The position numbers and the translations under genes are program-made. A DNA stretch of 64,000 bases from Aphrocallistes beatrix. Lineage: Eukaryota; Porifera; Hexactinellida; Sceptrulophora; Aphrocallistidae. Position 1 is the stretch's first letter. Each line of letters starts with the position of its first letter. The stretch covers positions 6,696,001 through 6,760,000 of the forward strand of contig OY725490.1 in assembly GCA_963281255.1 (NCBI GenBank), given 5' to 3'. Under the pieces are notes generated by a model. The model had not been told where the DNA came from. It did no database searches and saw nothing but the letters and a program-made list of their open reading frames with translations. Below, in pieces: positions 31,581-42,414 of this stretch.

Positions 31581-32788
31581 TTATAACATTTCTAAAACAG
31601 GTAAATGAATAAACTTTTGCTAAATATCAACCTCATGAATTAAACCTGACCTACCTTCCCACCCCCACATTCCGTGGTTAGGGTCTTTGATTCCCATTCG
31701 TAAGTACCAGGCGTCATTGTAAGGCAATTCTTTCTTATTATTTCTGTCCAGCAGGAGCATAATGCCGTTACAGATGTAGACCAGCGTCATTTGTGGCTGG
31801 TACCCTTCGTAGAGGATCTCCAGGCACATGTGTCCGTTACTGTAGATGTGCGGATGGATCGGCACGTGGCCAGGAACAAAAATGATCTAAATCGAGACAA
31901 CTGTATTTCATTTTGCATTAAATTTGTAATTGAACGGAGTGGAACTTACAGTTGGCGCTTTTCTAGGGTATTCTTGGGGAAAAACGAACTTTAATTTAAA
32001 CTTGTCGCCTTCATATATTGTCCCTAAGAGAAAATGCACAATAAATGTGAAACATTGTCAGTGTGTAAGATTTATAAACGAACCTTTTGCTCCGTCAACG
32101 TCCACAATCCATCTGTAGAGGAAGGAGTTAGCATATTTAGTATGATGTTATTGTGGTTAAAATCGGGACACTTACTCGTTCAGGTTGGACTCATTGAAGG
32201 AAGGAGCTAACCGCATGTTACTCGGTGCGCTCTCGTTAAAATATTTCAACTCTCTTAATATCCTCTTTTTACCTGTAAGTTTGCTTACTTCATCATCCTA
32301 GAACATGTACGGATATAACTTAATAATCGCACACTTCACACCTACAAGGAGTAGCGACTCCACGCCCCCCCCCCCCAATAAAGTAAATAAAGTTGCTTTC
32401 TACTTTTTTGTCTTGATTTTATGCATCAAAATGAGTGAATAATAAGATAAATTATATCAAAATGCTTGCTCCATAGATGGTTGGAATAGCTGGAGGTCGC
32501 TATTTCAGTGTCTAAGATTTGAAATTTTATGGGGCCAAGCCCCTCAGACCCCCTTATTTGCTGGATCAGGACCCCTCCCCCCCATCCAAAATCCTGGCTA
32601 GCCCCTGCATTAACGCTGGTCTTCTCTTTCTAGGACAGTCGAATTTAAGCCTACTACCTACCATTACTCACCTTATCACCTGCACTTTCTTGTCGCACTT
32701 GTATTGGGGGCTTTTCAGAGACTTCTACTGATACATTATTCACAAGTGATGTGTTGGGCTTCACACTTTTGGACTTTTTACAACCCAT
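31581..32788 (-). CDS. UBE2W: UBE2W-like ubiquitin-conjugating enzyme A, six exons, N-terminal MGCKKS
   Basis: Exons in order: 32672-32788, 32176-32297, 32084-32112 (29 nt), 31950-32023, 31655-31886, 31581-31591 (11 nt with stop). All joins are GT-AG and in frame, about 194 aa. The E2 core shows WIVDVDGAKGTIYEGDKFKL and HPHIYSNGHMCLEIL, with the active-site Cys in HMCLEIL and the UBE2W-type HPH in place of HPN. UBE2W adds ubiquitin to protein N-termini. Exon 1 adds about 40 residues starting MGCKKSKS, which fits an N-myristoylation plus palmitoylation signal. If the last intron is retained, the C-terminus is longer (ending HEVDI). A paralogue lies directly upstream. Confidence 0.82.
32340..32615. 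mobile_element. Degenerate hAT-type MITE in the first intron of UBE2W-A
   Basis: The block starts near a poly-C run and ends with AAAATCCTGGCTAGCCCCTG. Read on the minus strand that end is CAGGGGCTAGCCAGGATTTT, a form common at hAT MITE ends in marine invertebrates. The other end (CAAGGAGTAGCGACTCC) is only loosely related, and no target duplication is clear. Confidence 0.4.
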
Positions 32789-33399
32789 GTATAAAATCTA
32801 AATGTTCTCTATTCGACTTGAAAATATTTTATCATTGAGATTCTTCCATGTAATAAGTATCACATACACATTGTCTACGTACATTGCACAAAAATACTAA
32901 TGTACGACAAATGACTATTGCTCAATCTCGTGGGAGTTGTCCTACATTTTTGCAATTTTGCATATGCAGCTAATTAGAATATAATATGCATATTCGACTA
33001 GAACATCACATGTATGTATTTGCTAATATATTATACCAAGTTTAAATTGTAATTACTAATTTCTAAATTTAGAAGTCAAACAGCTTACGTATGCGTACGA
33101 ATAGACTAATTTAATGCTTGATGACATTCCCTATTCGTCGACAGAAAATCGTCAGTAATGAATCTTCATATTATCCTAATTTATTTCACCCTGTTGCCAT
33201 AGGCGTAGCCAGCCTCTAGTCTAGGGGGGGGGGGCAACGCTCATGCCTGTTGCCTGTGTCTGTGTTCAAATGCCAAGGAAAGATTGGAACAGCGAATTAC
33301 AATCATTTCAATGTCAAAACTTTCCAAAAGATTATTAAAAATAGTTGACTAGCAGGTTATAAATGTTTGCAATGTTCGTTCTTTAAAAGAGAAAAGCTC
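32789..33399. other. Spacer between the two UBE2W-like genes
   Basis: AT-rich sequence that must carry the UBE2W-A promoter and the UBE2W-B 3' UTR. Around 33200-33235, ATAGGCGTAGCCAGCC followed by a run of about 11 G resembles one end of a hAT-like MITE. No ORF is supported. Confidence 0.45.
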
Positions 33400-34160
33400 T
33401 TAATATGTATCTAAAAAATAAGAAATAGTAAATACGTATACCTTTTGTCGTTTTATGATAGCACAATTATACCTACCTTCATACACCCAATAGGTGTGTT
33501 TGGGATTTTTATCTTTGCCCCAACCCAGACTATAAGACGCGTCATTATAAGGCGCTGACTTGTCCGTATTGTGATTCAGCATCTGTGTCACGCCGATGCA
33601 GAGATAGACGATGGTCATCTCGGGTCGATAGCCACTATACAAAATCTCTAAGCATATGTGTCCGTTGCTGTAGATGTGAGGATGTAAGGGCACATGACCT
33701 GGGACGAATTGAACCTAGAATATTTCTGAATATGATATGTTCATTCAGCTGATTCAAAGTATCAGAAGCTCTTACAATAGGAGATTCGTTTGGATATCCA
33801 TCTGTAAATTGGAACTGTAACTTGAAAACTTCGCCTTCATATACAGTCCCTATAACACATATACATATAAGGTTGAAGTTTCTTCTTTCTTATGTTATAT
33901 TGTAGAAATATCGATTCTTTTGACTTACCTTCAACTCCCTTTATTGATACAACCCATCTAGATTAAAAGGAAATATTGAAAAGTTACATAAGTAAATAAT
34001 CATGCCTTTATACGCAGGTCCTAGATTACTTGTAGATATTCGATTCATCGACAGAATCTATGCTCAAGTGTTCCGGTGAAGACTCGATGAAGTATTTGAG
34101 TTCATGTTGAATCCTCGAGACGCCTGTCAAGCCACTAGATGGGAGTCTGATTTCGGCCAT
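33400..34160 (-). CDS. UBE2W: UBE2W-like ubiquitin-conjugating enzyme B, five exons
   Basis: Exons in order: 34030-34160, 33929-33957 (29 nt), 33776-33849, 33477-33714, 33400-33410 (11 nt with stop). The product is about 160 aa, near the 151 aa of vertebrate UBE2W. Key blocks are WVVSIKGVEGTVYEGEVFKLQF, VPGHVPLHPHIYSNGHICLEIL with the active-site Cys, and the C-terminal NPKHTYWVYEDTY, which mirrors the WWYHDDTC end of UBE2W. The 29-, 74- and 11-nt exons are the same size as in UBE2W-A, so the pair arose by tandem duplication. There is no N-terminal acylation motif (it starts MAEIRLPSS). The last 66-nt intron is a multiple of three and is open, so its retention would simply insert residues. 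Confidence 0.82.
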
Positions 34161-34873
34161 TCTAAAGCATTCCTAATTAAGATTCTACTGTGTATATTCT
34201 TAGATATATAATTCAATCCACGCATATCTATTTATAGCTCTCCTTTATATCATTCATTCATTCATTGTGCATGGTGCTGGCTTTATTCTAATTTAAACTC
34301 AGTATGAGTCTGACACCAATGTAATAGGTATATAAGTTTTTCAAGTACTTCTTGAATCAACAAAAGGTTTTGAAAAGACAAAAAATAATTTAGAGCAGTT
34401 TCTGAAATGTATTAGTGGGCGGTAATTCATTAATTTTTATTACAGAATTTAACACTTCGAATGTATCCGTGAATAGAGCGATGTTGTTTAAGAGCGAATT
34501 CACCAGTGAATATGGTTCCCCTCCCTATGTATCGCTTTTTTCATTTCTGTATTACTCTACTATATTTATACAGCAGTAACGTTTCTTAGCGATGAAGCAT
34601 GAATCCTTTCTGAACACACACCTCATTTTGTTTCTCCTAAAATTCTGACTAAATACATAATTATAAAGCATTTATTTTTTCAATACAACATTTGTATATA
34701 TACATACATACAAGTCAACACATGACATACAATCAAGTATCAGCTATACAATTAGCATGAATTGAAATAAAATAATTTATATGAGTATTTTTAGAGAAGT
34801 TGATTAGCAATGAGTTATGTACGTACTTGTATGTTGAGAAAAATACTTAGTGTTTATATACGTATGTGATGTT
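34161..34873. other. Non-coding spacer
   Basis: AT-rich, with a short ATTC microsatellite near 34248-34266. It includes the UBE2W-B promoter and the 3' UTR of the F5/8-C-like ORF. Nothing else was recognised. Confidence 0.45.
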
Positions 34874-35680
34874 TTAAACCCAGTCTAGTTTGAGCCAGTA
34901 TATTGTCATATCTCTGTGACTATCGTTGTAGCCGGTCATTCTGATATACTTAACACGCTGAGGGGTAGAAAGTTGAATGGTGGAGAGCCTTACGTCTCTT
35001 CTGTTCGAGGCTAGAGAAACCCAATTTATCTTGTCCACAGATACTTCTAAGCTGTAATAATTGTTTCTTGTTGTACCATCCCAATGGTACATTTGTATCA
35101 GATTGAGAGTAACTTCTTCTGCGAGGTCAAAGTAAAGCCAATTGTTGTAGTCAATCAGACAATGTTCATCTCTCCTTGCAGAGATAGGAATTTGCAGTTT
35201 GTAGTTGGAAGGTTTACAACGGTAAGTACGACCGTATATATGTGCTCCCATGATTGCATATTCTAACTTTTTCCTCATTTCAACTTTATTTTCGAAAGCA
35301 TCGTGCTTATTTATTGCATCATTTAGCCTTTGTATTGTTTTCTTTTGGTCGTTAACTACCAGACTCGTCCGTTGGAAGAGATAGAAGTACTTAGATTCTA
35401 TTTCATTCACTAACGATAGTTTTTGAGTTGGAAAATATTTAAACCTCACCAAAGCGTAATTTCTCAGGGAGTTAGGCGGAGTTACGGCTGGTTTCGAGCT
35501 AAATAAATCACAGAGCTGATCCATTTCGTACCCAGCAATAGGAATGGATTTTGAGTAGATCTTTCCTTTCTTATTCGAGCACATGAGCATAGCATTTCCA
35601 TTACTTGCATCAATAAATGCGATTACACTGTACCCACTAGCTTGGTGGTTGTATGTTCTAACAAGGGTGGAAATGTGCAC
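34874..35680 (-). CDS. F5/8 type C (discoidin-like) domain protein, start unresolved
   Basis: The C-terminal 130 residues look like an F5/8-C/discoidin jelly roll of the intracellular BTBD9-like type: LYFDLAEEVTLNLIQMYHWD, SLEVSVDKINWVSLA, RVKYIRMTGYNDS. The N-terminal part (residues 1-130) is unrecognised, with a helical, charged middle. The frame is open further upstream to about 35825, but no in-frame ATG occurs before the internal MLMCSN at 35590. A first exon may be missing from my model, or the gene may be broken. No BTB or BACK domain is found nearby. Confidence 0.5.
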   Translation of the reverse strand: MHISTLVRTYNHQASGYSVIAFIDASNGNAMLMCSNKKGKIYSKSIPIAGYEMDQLCDLFSSKPAVTPPNSLRNYALVRFKYFPTQKLSLVNEIESKYFYLFQRTSLVVNDQKKTIQRLNDAINKHDAFENKVEMRKKLEYAIMGAHIYGRTYRCKPSNYKLQIPISARRDEHCLIDYNNWLYFDLAEEVTLNLIQMYHWDGTTRNNYYSLEVSVDKINWVSLASNRRDVRLSTIQLSTPQRVKYIRMTGYNDSHRDMTIYWLKLDWV

Positions 35681-36522
35681 AAGGAATGGTGCATGACGGA
35701 CATTGATCCGAAATTTGTATTTGGTTCGAGTCGAACACGAAGAGTGACAAAAATTGGATTGCGATAACGAGAAGAAATTGTTTATGGTATGAATTCATTA
35801 GCAAATCAATATTATAATTAGTTAGACTCCGATGACGATAATGTGAGGGATTTAGGCTGTCTTGTAACTCCAGGATTTAATGCTAATTTGTATATTATGA
35901 CTTTATTTATAGTATTTCAGCAAAAAAAATATTTGAGCAAGATATCAACGTTTATGGAAATGGAGATTATTAAATGAGAAAAGGAAATTCCGAGATGAAT
36001 TCTATCTTAGAGAAATACTCGTATAATCAGTACACGAGTAGCGATCATCTATTCTCTTTCAATCATCTCAAAATCTTTGCCAAATGTTCATTATACGTTT
36101 GGTAGAAATTTTGTAGTGAGATATGATATAATGCTAAAATGTTAAAATATATTGAATGACTGTGAGGAATACATGGTTTAATACGAAAGAAATAGGATTG
36201 TGTATTATTTTGTGCTGCATCCAGCAACAAATGCTAACCATTGAACTGATTCATCTCACTTATGGATGTGGATGTGTACACTTTTCCTATGGTGTATTAT
36301 TCTTACCATCTTGTTCTTTCATTTATGCTTGTCCGCTGCACTATGCCACGTTGACTTTTATATTAACATTTTCTTTATACACGTGTTGATTATTCAACGT
36401 CATTGGATTGAGGAATTAGTTTCTTTACGCCCATATAGTATTTTCTTACTCAACCTCATATGCCTTCATCTAACAAGTTATTCGTACCGTTAGTTCTCAC
36501 CCTTGAATTAGTATATTCAATA
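35681..36522. other. Non-coding spacer before mitochondrial creatine kinase
   Basis: Small AT-rich ORFs here have no recognisable domain and are judged spurious. An acceptor-like AATTAG at 36506-36511 precedes the creatine kinase ATG by 11 bases, so 5' leader sequence may be spliced onto this site. Confidence 0.45.
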
Positions 36523-37749
36523 ATGGCATTCTTTGCTACAAACAAGAGATGGTTGGGAGCCGCGGTCGTGTCTGGGGTCGCGATTGCTGGGTACATGCTC
36601 ACAAGCGACGGACGGAATTCCATCAGAGCAGGAGCATCGGCTTATTCTCGCTTTCCCCCCTCAGCAGACTTCCCTGATCTCTCCAAGCACAGCAACCACA
36701 TGGCCAAAGTCCTCACACCTAAAATATACGCTAAGCTACGGGACAAACGCACCCCTAGCGGGTTCACCCTCGACAATGTCATCCAAACTGGAGTGGACAA
36801 CCCCGGACACCCCTTCATCATGACGGTGGGGTGTGTGGCTGGGGACGAAGAGAGCTATGAAACGTTCAAAGATCTCTTGGACCCAGTCATCTCGGATAGA
36901 CACGGGGGCTACGGGGCTGATGCTAAACACCCGACTGACCTCGACAGCAGTAAGATCAGAGGAGGACTGTTCGACGACAAGTATGTGCTGAGTTCCCGTG
37001 TGCGCACTGGACGCAGTATCCGCGGATTCGGTCTCCCGCCACATTGCACGCGCGCGGAAAGGAGAGAAGTGGAGAAGATCGTTTCAAGCGCGCTAGACAA
37101 CTTGGGCGGGGAACTGAAGGGTGTCTACTACCCTCTGAACGGAATGAGTGACCAGGAGCAGGAACAGCTGATCAATGATCACTTCCTCTTTGATAAACCG
37201 GTTTCCCCGCTCCTTCTGGCTTCCGGCATGGCGAGGGATTGGCCGGACGGGCGCGGAATTTGGCACAACAAGGAGAAGAATTTCTTGGTGTGGGTGAATG
37301 AAGAAGATCACACGCGAGTGATTTCCATGGAGAAAGGCGGAAATATAAAATCTGTCTTCGACCGGTTTTGTAACGGTTTGAAGCAGGTAGAAGACCTAAT
37401 GAAAAAAGATGGGAACGAGTTCATGTGGAATCAACACCTGGGATTCATTCTCACCTGTCCTTCCAACTTGGGGACAGGCTTGAGGGCTGGAGTCCATATA
37501 AAGATTCCTAAATTCAGCAAACACCCCAAGTTTGAGGAAGCTCTGAAGAAGATGCGGCTGCAGAAGAGAGGAACAGGGGGTGTGGACACGGCTGCTGTAG
37601 GGGGTACCTTTGATATCAGTAACTCTGACAGGCTGGGCCAATCTGAGGTTGAGTTGGTGCAGACTCTGATTGATGGAATTGACCGTATTGTCGAGATGGA
37701 GAAAGCCCTTGAGAAAGGACAGAGCATCGACAGCTTACTGCCAAAGTAA
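36523..37749 (+). CDS. CKMT1: Mitochondrial creatine kinase
   Basis: The 408-aa product aligns along its whole length with mitochondrial creatine kinase. It has a basic, hydrophobic presequence ([18 protein letters not shown]), the [19 protein letters not shown] start of the mature protein, [33 protein letters not shown] with both acidic catalytic residues, and [18 protein letters not shown] with the reactive Cys. The specificity loop is [11 protein letters not shown]. It transfers phosphate between ATP and creatine in the intermembrane space. The GVDTA loop and small-substrate loop pattern say creatine kinase, not arginine kinase. I chose the ATG at 36523; one at 36460 would put 21 hydrophobic residues before the presequence. 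It has no intron. Confidence 0.92.
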   Translation: MAFFATNKRWLGAAVVSGVAIAGYMLTSDGRNSIRAGASAYSRFPPSADFPDLSKHSNHMAKVLTPKIYAKLRDKRTPSGFTLDNVIQTGVDNPGHPFIMTVGCVAGDEESYETFKDLLDPVISDRHGGYGADAKHPTDLDSSKIRGGLFDDKYVLSSRVRTGRSIRGFGLPPHCTRAERREVEKIVSSALDNLGGELKGVYYPLNGMSDQEQEQLINDHFLFDKPVSPLLLASGMARDWPDGRGIWHNKEKNFLVWVNEEDHTRVISMEKGGNIKSVFDRFCNGLKQVEDLMKKDGNEFMWNQHLGFILTCPSNLGTGLRAGVHIKIPKFSKHPKFEEALKKMRLQKRGTGGVDTAAVGGTFDISNSDRLGQSEVELVQTLIDGIDRIVEMEKALEKGQSIDSLLPK

Positions 37750-37939
37750 TAAGTTAGCTTTTAGAGCTATTTCTACGTAGGTTATTTATACGATTATTAT
37801 CTGTAGGTCAACTATTGTATAACGAAATTATTAAATCTCTCGAATTTGTGCGAATTTTTCAATGGAATCTGAATATCTCCCTTAAATATGATACATATTG
37901 AAGAGTATTCTCGATTAATTATTAGGATAGATTTGAGAA

Positions 37940-39897
37940 ATGCAAAAGATTCAATCAATCAAATCAAAGTTCAACCTCGTCCTCAAAGGCATTGAGTCCC
38001 CATCCTCCAATTCACGGGACATCACCTCCCAGCTCAAATCTGTCTACGACGACGTGAAGGCAAGCGAACCTGAGCGCAGACAGATCCTGGAGCAAACATT
38101 TCGCGAGAGAATTCGCGATAAAGTAACAGCTTCAGAGGGACAATTGGAAGAGCAAGATTTGGACATTCTTCTCTACCTAATCGACATCAGCATAGAGGCG
38201 CTGCGATCTGGCATAACACTGAACACAACTCCGTTCACTCTCCTCTCAGATCTGTTCGACTGCCTCACGATAGAGAGATGCGAGAACTTATTCACTTACA
38301 TAGAATCCAACACAGAAACGTGGATGGAACCCATCCTATACAACACAGCCAAGTTCTACCTCCTCCGCACGTGCAACGAGTTCCTACGTCGCCTCTCCCG
38401 CTCTCAGAATACGATTCTCTGCGGACGCATTCAGCTGTTCTTAGCTCGGCTATTCCCCATGTCAGAGAAAAGCGCGCTAAATCTAACCAGTCAGTTCAAC
38501 CTGGCGAATATCACCGCTTTCGGGATTGATGATAGCGAAACGGAGTTACCGAAGAAAATCGCGGAACCTGACACCACCTCATCTGAGAAGGGTAAAGTGG
38601 ATGTGAAGCTATACGAGAGTTTGTGGGGAATTCAGGATTTTTTTCGCGATCCCATTCAGTGCTATGATCAAGATAAGTGGCGTGTCTTGTTGTCGAATAC
38701 GGATGTTGTGCTATCTACTTTCAAGTCGGTAAAACTTGAAGATGAAATTGCGCGCGGATTCAACAGGGCCAAATGTCTAGACGATGGTGAGATGGACACT
38801 TCCGGTGAGTATGAAGAGTCGAAGTATTTCACGAAGTTTCTCACAAATTCAAAGCTTTTGGAGTTACAGCTTCGAGACAGTTTATTCCGTCGTCACATTC
38901 TCCTACAGTACTTGATCCTATTCCAATACATCGAATGTTCTACCAAATTCAAGAAGCCGCAACAGCTGTTGAAGAAAGAGCAGAATTCATGGATACGAGA
39001 CACGAAGTCTCGAGTTTATACCCTACTCGGAGAGACACCCCCGAATGGCGAAGAGTTCTGTGAGTACGTGAGTAAACTGCTGAAGAGAGAGGAGTTGTGG
39101 ATTGAGTGGAAGAACGAGGGCTGCCCTCCGGTACCTCCAGTGGGAGGTAAGGGGGAGGGTGAGAAGGAGGAAGTGACCGTGAAGAAGGAGTACAAGAGGA
39201 AACGCAAACTCGGAGATGCGTACCAGAATGCACAAAAGGAAAAGAGAATAGAAATCGGTGCGTTATTGTATAGTAACTATTTTCATAATACCAGGACAAA
39301 AGTATTTGACCACCACGAAATTTCCATAGATATAATGTTAATGAGTACCCTATCTTGTATAAGTATACGAGATACTGTATTTTTTTCAAATTCGTATCTA
39401 CACCACTTTTAAATTTACTACTCAGTTCATCGTTCAAAGGTTATCATTTATCATTAACTACCACCATTATATTTGGTGGCAGCTATTTATAAATGACGTT
39501 TTTCTACTCAATTCTAGGAAGCGATGAACTGACTCGGTTATGGAACCTGAACCCTGACAACATGAAGGCCTGTCAGGGAGAGAACAGGAACTTCATCCCG
39601 GACTTGCAGGACTACTTCACGGAAGCTATCGAGCAGCTGGACCCTGAGAATATGATCGAGTCAGAATACAAACTCATCAACAACAGTAATTGGTCCTGGC
39701 GCGCTCTAAGACTTCTCTCACGGAAATGTCCCTACTTCTTCCAAGGAACGAATGCTCTCACTAAACCGATTGGAGAGTACTTGGAGGGGATCATTCGGCA
39801 GGTGTCGAAGGATTTTGACGATCCAGATCTGTTGGGAAGTAAGGCACACTCCCCTACGATGCCAGAGATGGATTTCAAGACAGATGAAAAGCCTTGA
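37940..39897 (+). CDS. THOC1: THO complex subunit 1, two exons
   Basis: Exon 1 is 37940-39257 and exon 2 is 39518-39897, with a 260-nt GT-AG intron; the join restores the conserved GSDELTRLWNLNPDNMKAC block. The product is about 565 aa. Conserved pieces include LESPSSNSRDITSQLKS-like N-terminal helices, FLTNSKLLELQLRDSLFRRH and NNSNWSWRALRLLSRKCPYFFQ. THOC1 is part of the THO/TREX complex coupling transcription to mRNA export. The protein stops soon after the YLEGII helix, so the C-terminal death domain of vertebrate THOC1 (657 aa) is absent. I found no downstream exon for it before ANAPC4. Confidence 0.88.
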
Positions 39898-40224
39898 AAA
39901 GTTAGACAGGTTCACTCACTGTTATAGGTATCTGTTAGCTCTACGATTAATTAATGGGAATGCATCTTGTTCTATTTTATCTATGAATCATTAAATACTA
40001 CAAGGTGTCTCCTTATTATAATTATACAGAAGTATGGTGATGTGGATTTGCTAATATCCATGGTTTAATAAGCGTCGTTACTACTACCCAACTTTCTACA
40101 GAATATCAATCTCTGCATTATCTACGTGTATAGAGTTTGTGATCTCCGTTTCTTAACCAACCTTGTAAGATCTATAGTTACCAGATTTTTTTGTTTAATT
40201 TTGGATGAGTTACTTAGTATTTGG
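39898..40224. other. Spacer between THOC1 and ANAPC4
   Basis: No death-domain-like coding sequence was found here. The last bases form an acceptor-like TTACTTAG ending seven bases before the ANAPC4 ATG, so this could be an intercistronic region or contain a 5' UTR intron. Confidence 0.45.
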
Positions 40225-42414
40225 ATGTCGAGGATTCCCACTTTGTCTAATATTGAAATACTCTTCGAGAGGTGTCTGCCAACTACTATCTCTCTAATTC
40301 GGTGGTCTCCCAGGATCAGTGTGTGTGCACTCGCTTCTGAAAACGGGGATCTTTTCCTTTTCAGGTACAATCCATGGCAGAAGGTTTGGGACGTCCCCCC
40401 TCGAGAGGATCATTCTAAGATAACAGTTCTGGAATGGTCTTTGGACCAATTGATTCTGGCTGCGGGTAGAGACAACGGTTTGGTGGAGTTGTACGAAGTT
40501 GAGAGAGGAGTTGTTCTCACTCAATTCTCCATTTCTGCTGAAGTGACTTGTATGAGTTGGTCATCTCATGAACTGGAGCATGAAAGTTTATTTCTAACTT
40601 CTCTGAAAGAGAGTAATTCTTGCTTCTATACATTCTTCAGATCTCTGCCTAAGCTGGAAAGTGTTGAAGAGCTGTGTATAAAGCAAGAAGAGCTCTTTGA
40701 GCCGAATTTAAAGAAAAAATTCTCCAAACAAGATCTTTTAAGCGTTCTATTAATTGGCAGCAAAAACGGAGAGGTATGGGTTAACATTGATGGATTTTTT
40801 TGTCCATCCTTTTTCAAAATTCCCTCCCAGGACTTAACGGTCACCTCACTGAAGCTCTCATCAAATCTGACTGATATATTCGTTACTTATTTTGATGGAA
40901 ATGGACTAATTTCTTTATGTGTTGTCAGAACAACTTTATTTGCAAAATTTAACAATGAAATTCGTTTGTTTTCTCGCCAATTCATACTCATTTCATTCCT
41001 ACTCGACTATATGTATACTGTAATCAATGTGATGTCTGAGAGTTATGAAGCTGTGCTTACTAAACTGGATGAGAAACTCGCGAAATTTGTCGATAAACTG
41101 CCCGATGACGTTCTCGTAGTAGATGAATTTCTAAAACTGCTCAGTATGGGGAACAATCGACCCGAAATTCTTCCGTTTATAAGCAGTGACCTTTCATTTT
41201 CGAATCCACGGAATAAGAAACTGCCAAATGATATCGAGACTTCACATCAAAAGCTCTCTTCCCTCCTCAAAACTCATCTCCTACCCAGTTCCGAAATGCT
41301 CTACTACAAACTTGTACAAATGCAACGAACTTGTTACGTTGACTCATTCGTGAAATTGGGTTATAAGCCTGCGGCTTTTGAGAGTTGTTCTATGCTCGTA
41401 GGTACGTTTATGCTCAAATGTTTCGAACTGCTCCAGGTGACACAAACCACTAAGGAGAGCTTTCAAGTGTTCTTCGAATGGATTAACATTGTCGGGGACA
41501 GGAGCCAAGGCACCCCGAACACTCAGAAGACGCTGACTATGAAGCAGTACGAAATTCTGATAGACTTTTTAATGAATCATCTCACGCAATCTGGACGAAC
41601 TCCATGCGTCAAGTTCAATGTGGAATTAGTTGAGCAATATTTTATGGATAAGAACCTGTCTTGTCAACAAAAGTACAAGTCCCCTTGGCTGAAATTGGCA
41701 GAGGAGACGCTACCACAAGATTTCCCCCTCATCAGACCAGATCCGAACAGCTCTCTGCTGCAAGTCATACACGCTTTACAGCGGAGAGTTAAAGACAGCT
41801 TCCAAGATGCTTCAACCAAGATTTATCAGTCACTTTTCGATCAACTTGTGATGGAAAAATTGAAGACAATCACTTCATCAACTTCGCCTATACTCCTTCA
41901 ACAAAAGGACACGATGCTTATATTCTTTACACTGAATCCCCCGTTAGAGAAATACCTATTCGTCCTGCGCTATGCACTCGAAGCATTCCATTACACCTTC
42001 ATATCTCCCAGTGGAATCGAGGGATCGCACCGGATACAGTCAATCCGCGAATGCAGTGAACTCTGTATTACGCTTCTTGTAGAGATTTGTTTCGCTGAAG
42101 CGAGAGAGAAGCATTACACGTTTATCCTCCCACTCGACTGCTTGAAAGAGGCAAGATATTTCTCTATTTCGTATGATTTTCCACCGATAGAAGAAATTCC
42201 TGATCTATCTCTGCAAATTCCGGCTACGACATGCATTCAGGTATCACTAGACCTATATAAGGTAGGAGAATGGGATGTAAGAACGCATACGCTGGCAGGT
42301 TTCGTATCAAAAGACAAGAGAAGACTGAGAGTGTATCAACTCGATAGCAATGAGAAAAGCGATGAAAAGATGGAACAAGACACGCTGGATGAAAGTACAA
42401 TAGAAGCCGATTAG
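40225..42414 (+). CDS. ANAPC4: Anaphase-promoting complex subunit 4
   Basis: From the ATG at 40225 the product is 729 aa. It has the APC4 layout: an N-terminal WD40-like propeller (ISLIRWSPRISVCALASENGDLFL, ITVLEWSLDQLILAAGRDNG) followed by the helical APC4 domain (MLVGTFMLKCFELLQV, FQVFFEWIN) and an acidic tail. APC4 is a scaffold subunit of the APC/C ubiquitin ligase. The start MSRIPTLSN aligns with the start of human APC4; upstream codons have no homology and no ATG. It is a single exon. Confidence 0.9.
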   Translation: MSRIPTLSNIEILFERCLPTTISLIRWSPRISVCALASENGDLFLFRYNPWQKVWDVPPREDHSKITVLEWSLDQLILAAGRDNGLVELYEVERGVVLTQFSISAEVTCMSWSSHELEHESLFLTSLKESNSCFYTFFRSLPKLESVEELCIKQEELFEPNLKKKFSKQDLLSVLLIGSKNGEVWVNIDGFFCPSFFKIPSQDLTVTSLKLSSNLTDIFVTYFDGNGLISLCVVRTTLFAKFNNEIRLFSRQFILISFLLDYMYTVINVMSESYEAVLTKLDEKLAKFVDKLPDDVLVVDEFLKLLSMGNNRPEILPFISSDLSFSNPRNKKLPNDIETSHQKLSSLLKTHLLPSSEMLYYKLVQMQRTCYVDSFVKLGYKPAAFESCSMLVGTFMLKCFELLQVTQTTKESFQVFFEWINIVGDRSQGTPNTQKTLTMKQYEILIDFLMNHLTQSGRTPCVKFNVELVEQYFMDKNLSCQQKYKSPWLKLAEETLPQDFPLIRPDPNSSLLQVIHALQRRVKDSFQDASTKIYQSLFDQLVMEKLKTITSSTSPILLQQKDTMLIFFTLNPPLEKYLFVLRYALEAFHYTFISPSGIEGSHRIQSIRECSELCITLLVEICFAEAREKHYTFILPLDCLKEARYFSISYDFPPIEEIPDLSLQIPATTCIQVSLDLYKVGEWDVRTHTLAGFVSKDKRRLRVYQLDSNEKSDEKMEQDTLDESTIEAD

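Noticed and set aside
35715-35745. tRNA-like GGTTCGAGTC string
   Set aside because: No acceptor stem or A box of a tRNA is found around it.
36156-36493. Two overlapping small hydrophobic ORFs before creatine kinase
   Set aside because: AT-rich sequence without homology; better read as promoter and leader.
36460-36522. Upstream ATG extending mitochondrial creatine kinase by 21 residues
   Set aside because: It would place a second hydrophobic segment before a normal presequence; an acceptor-like AG lies between the two ATGs.
36523-37749. Arginine kinase
   Set aside because: The GTGGVDTA loop and mature N-terminus match mitochondrial creatine kinase.
39493-39897. Independent 134-aa protein
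   Set aside because: It is exon 2 of THOC1; its first residues are intron sequence.
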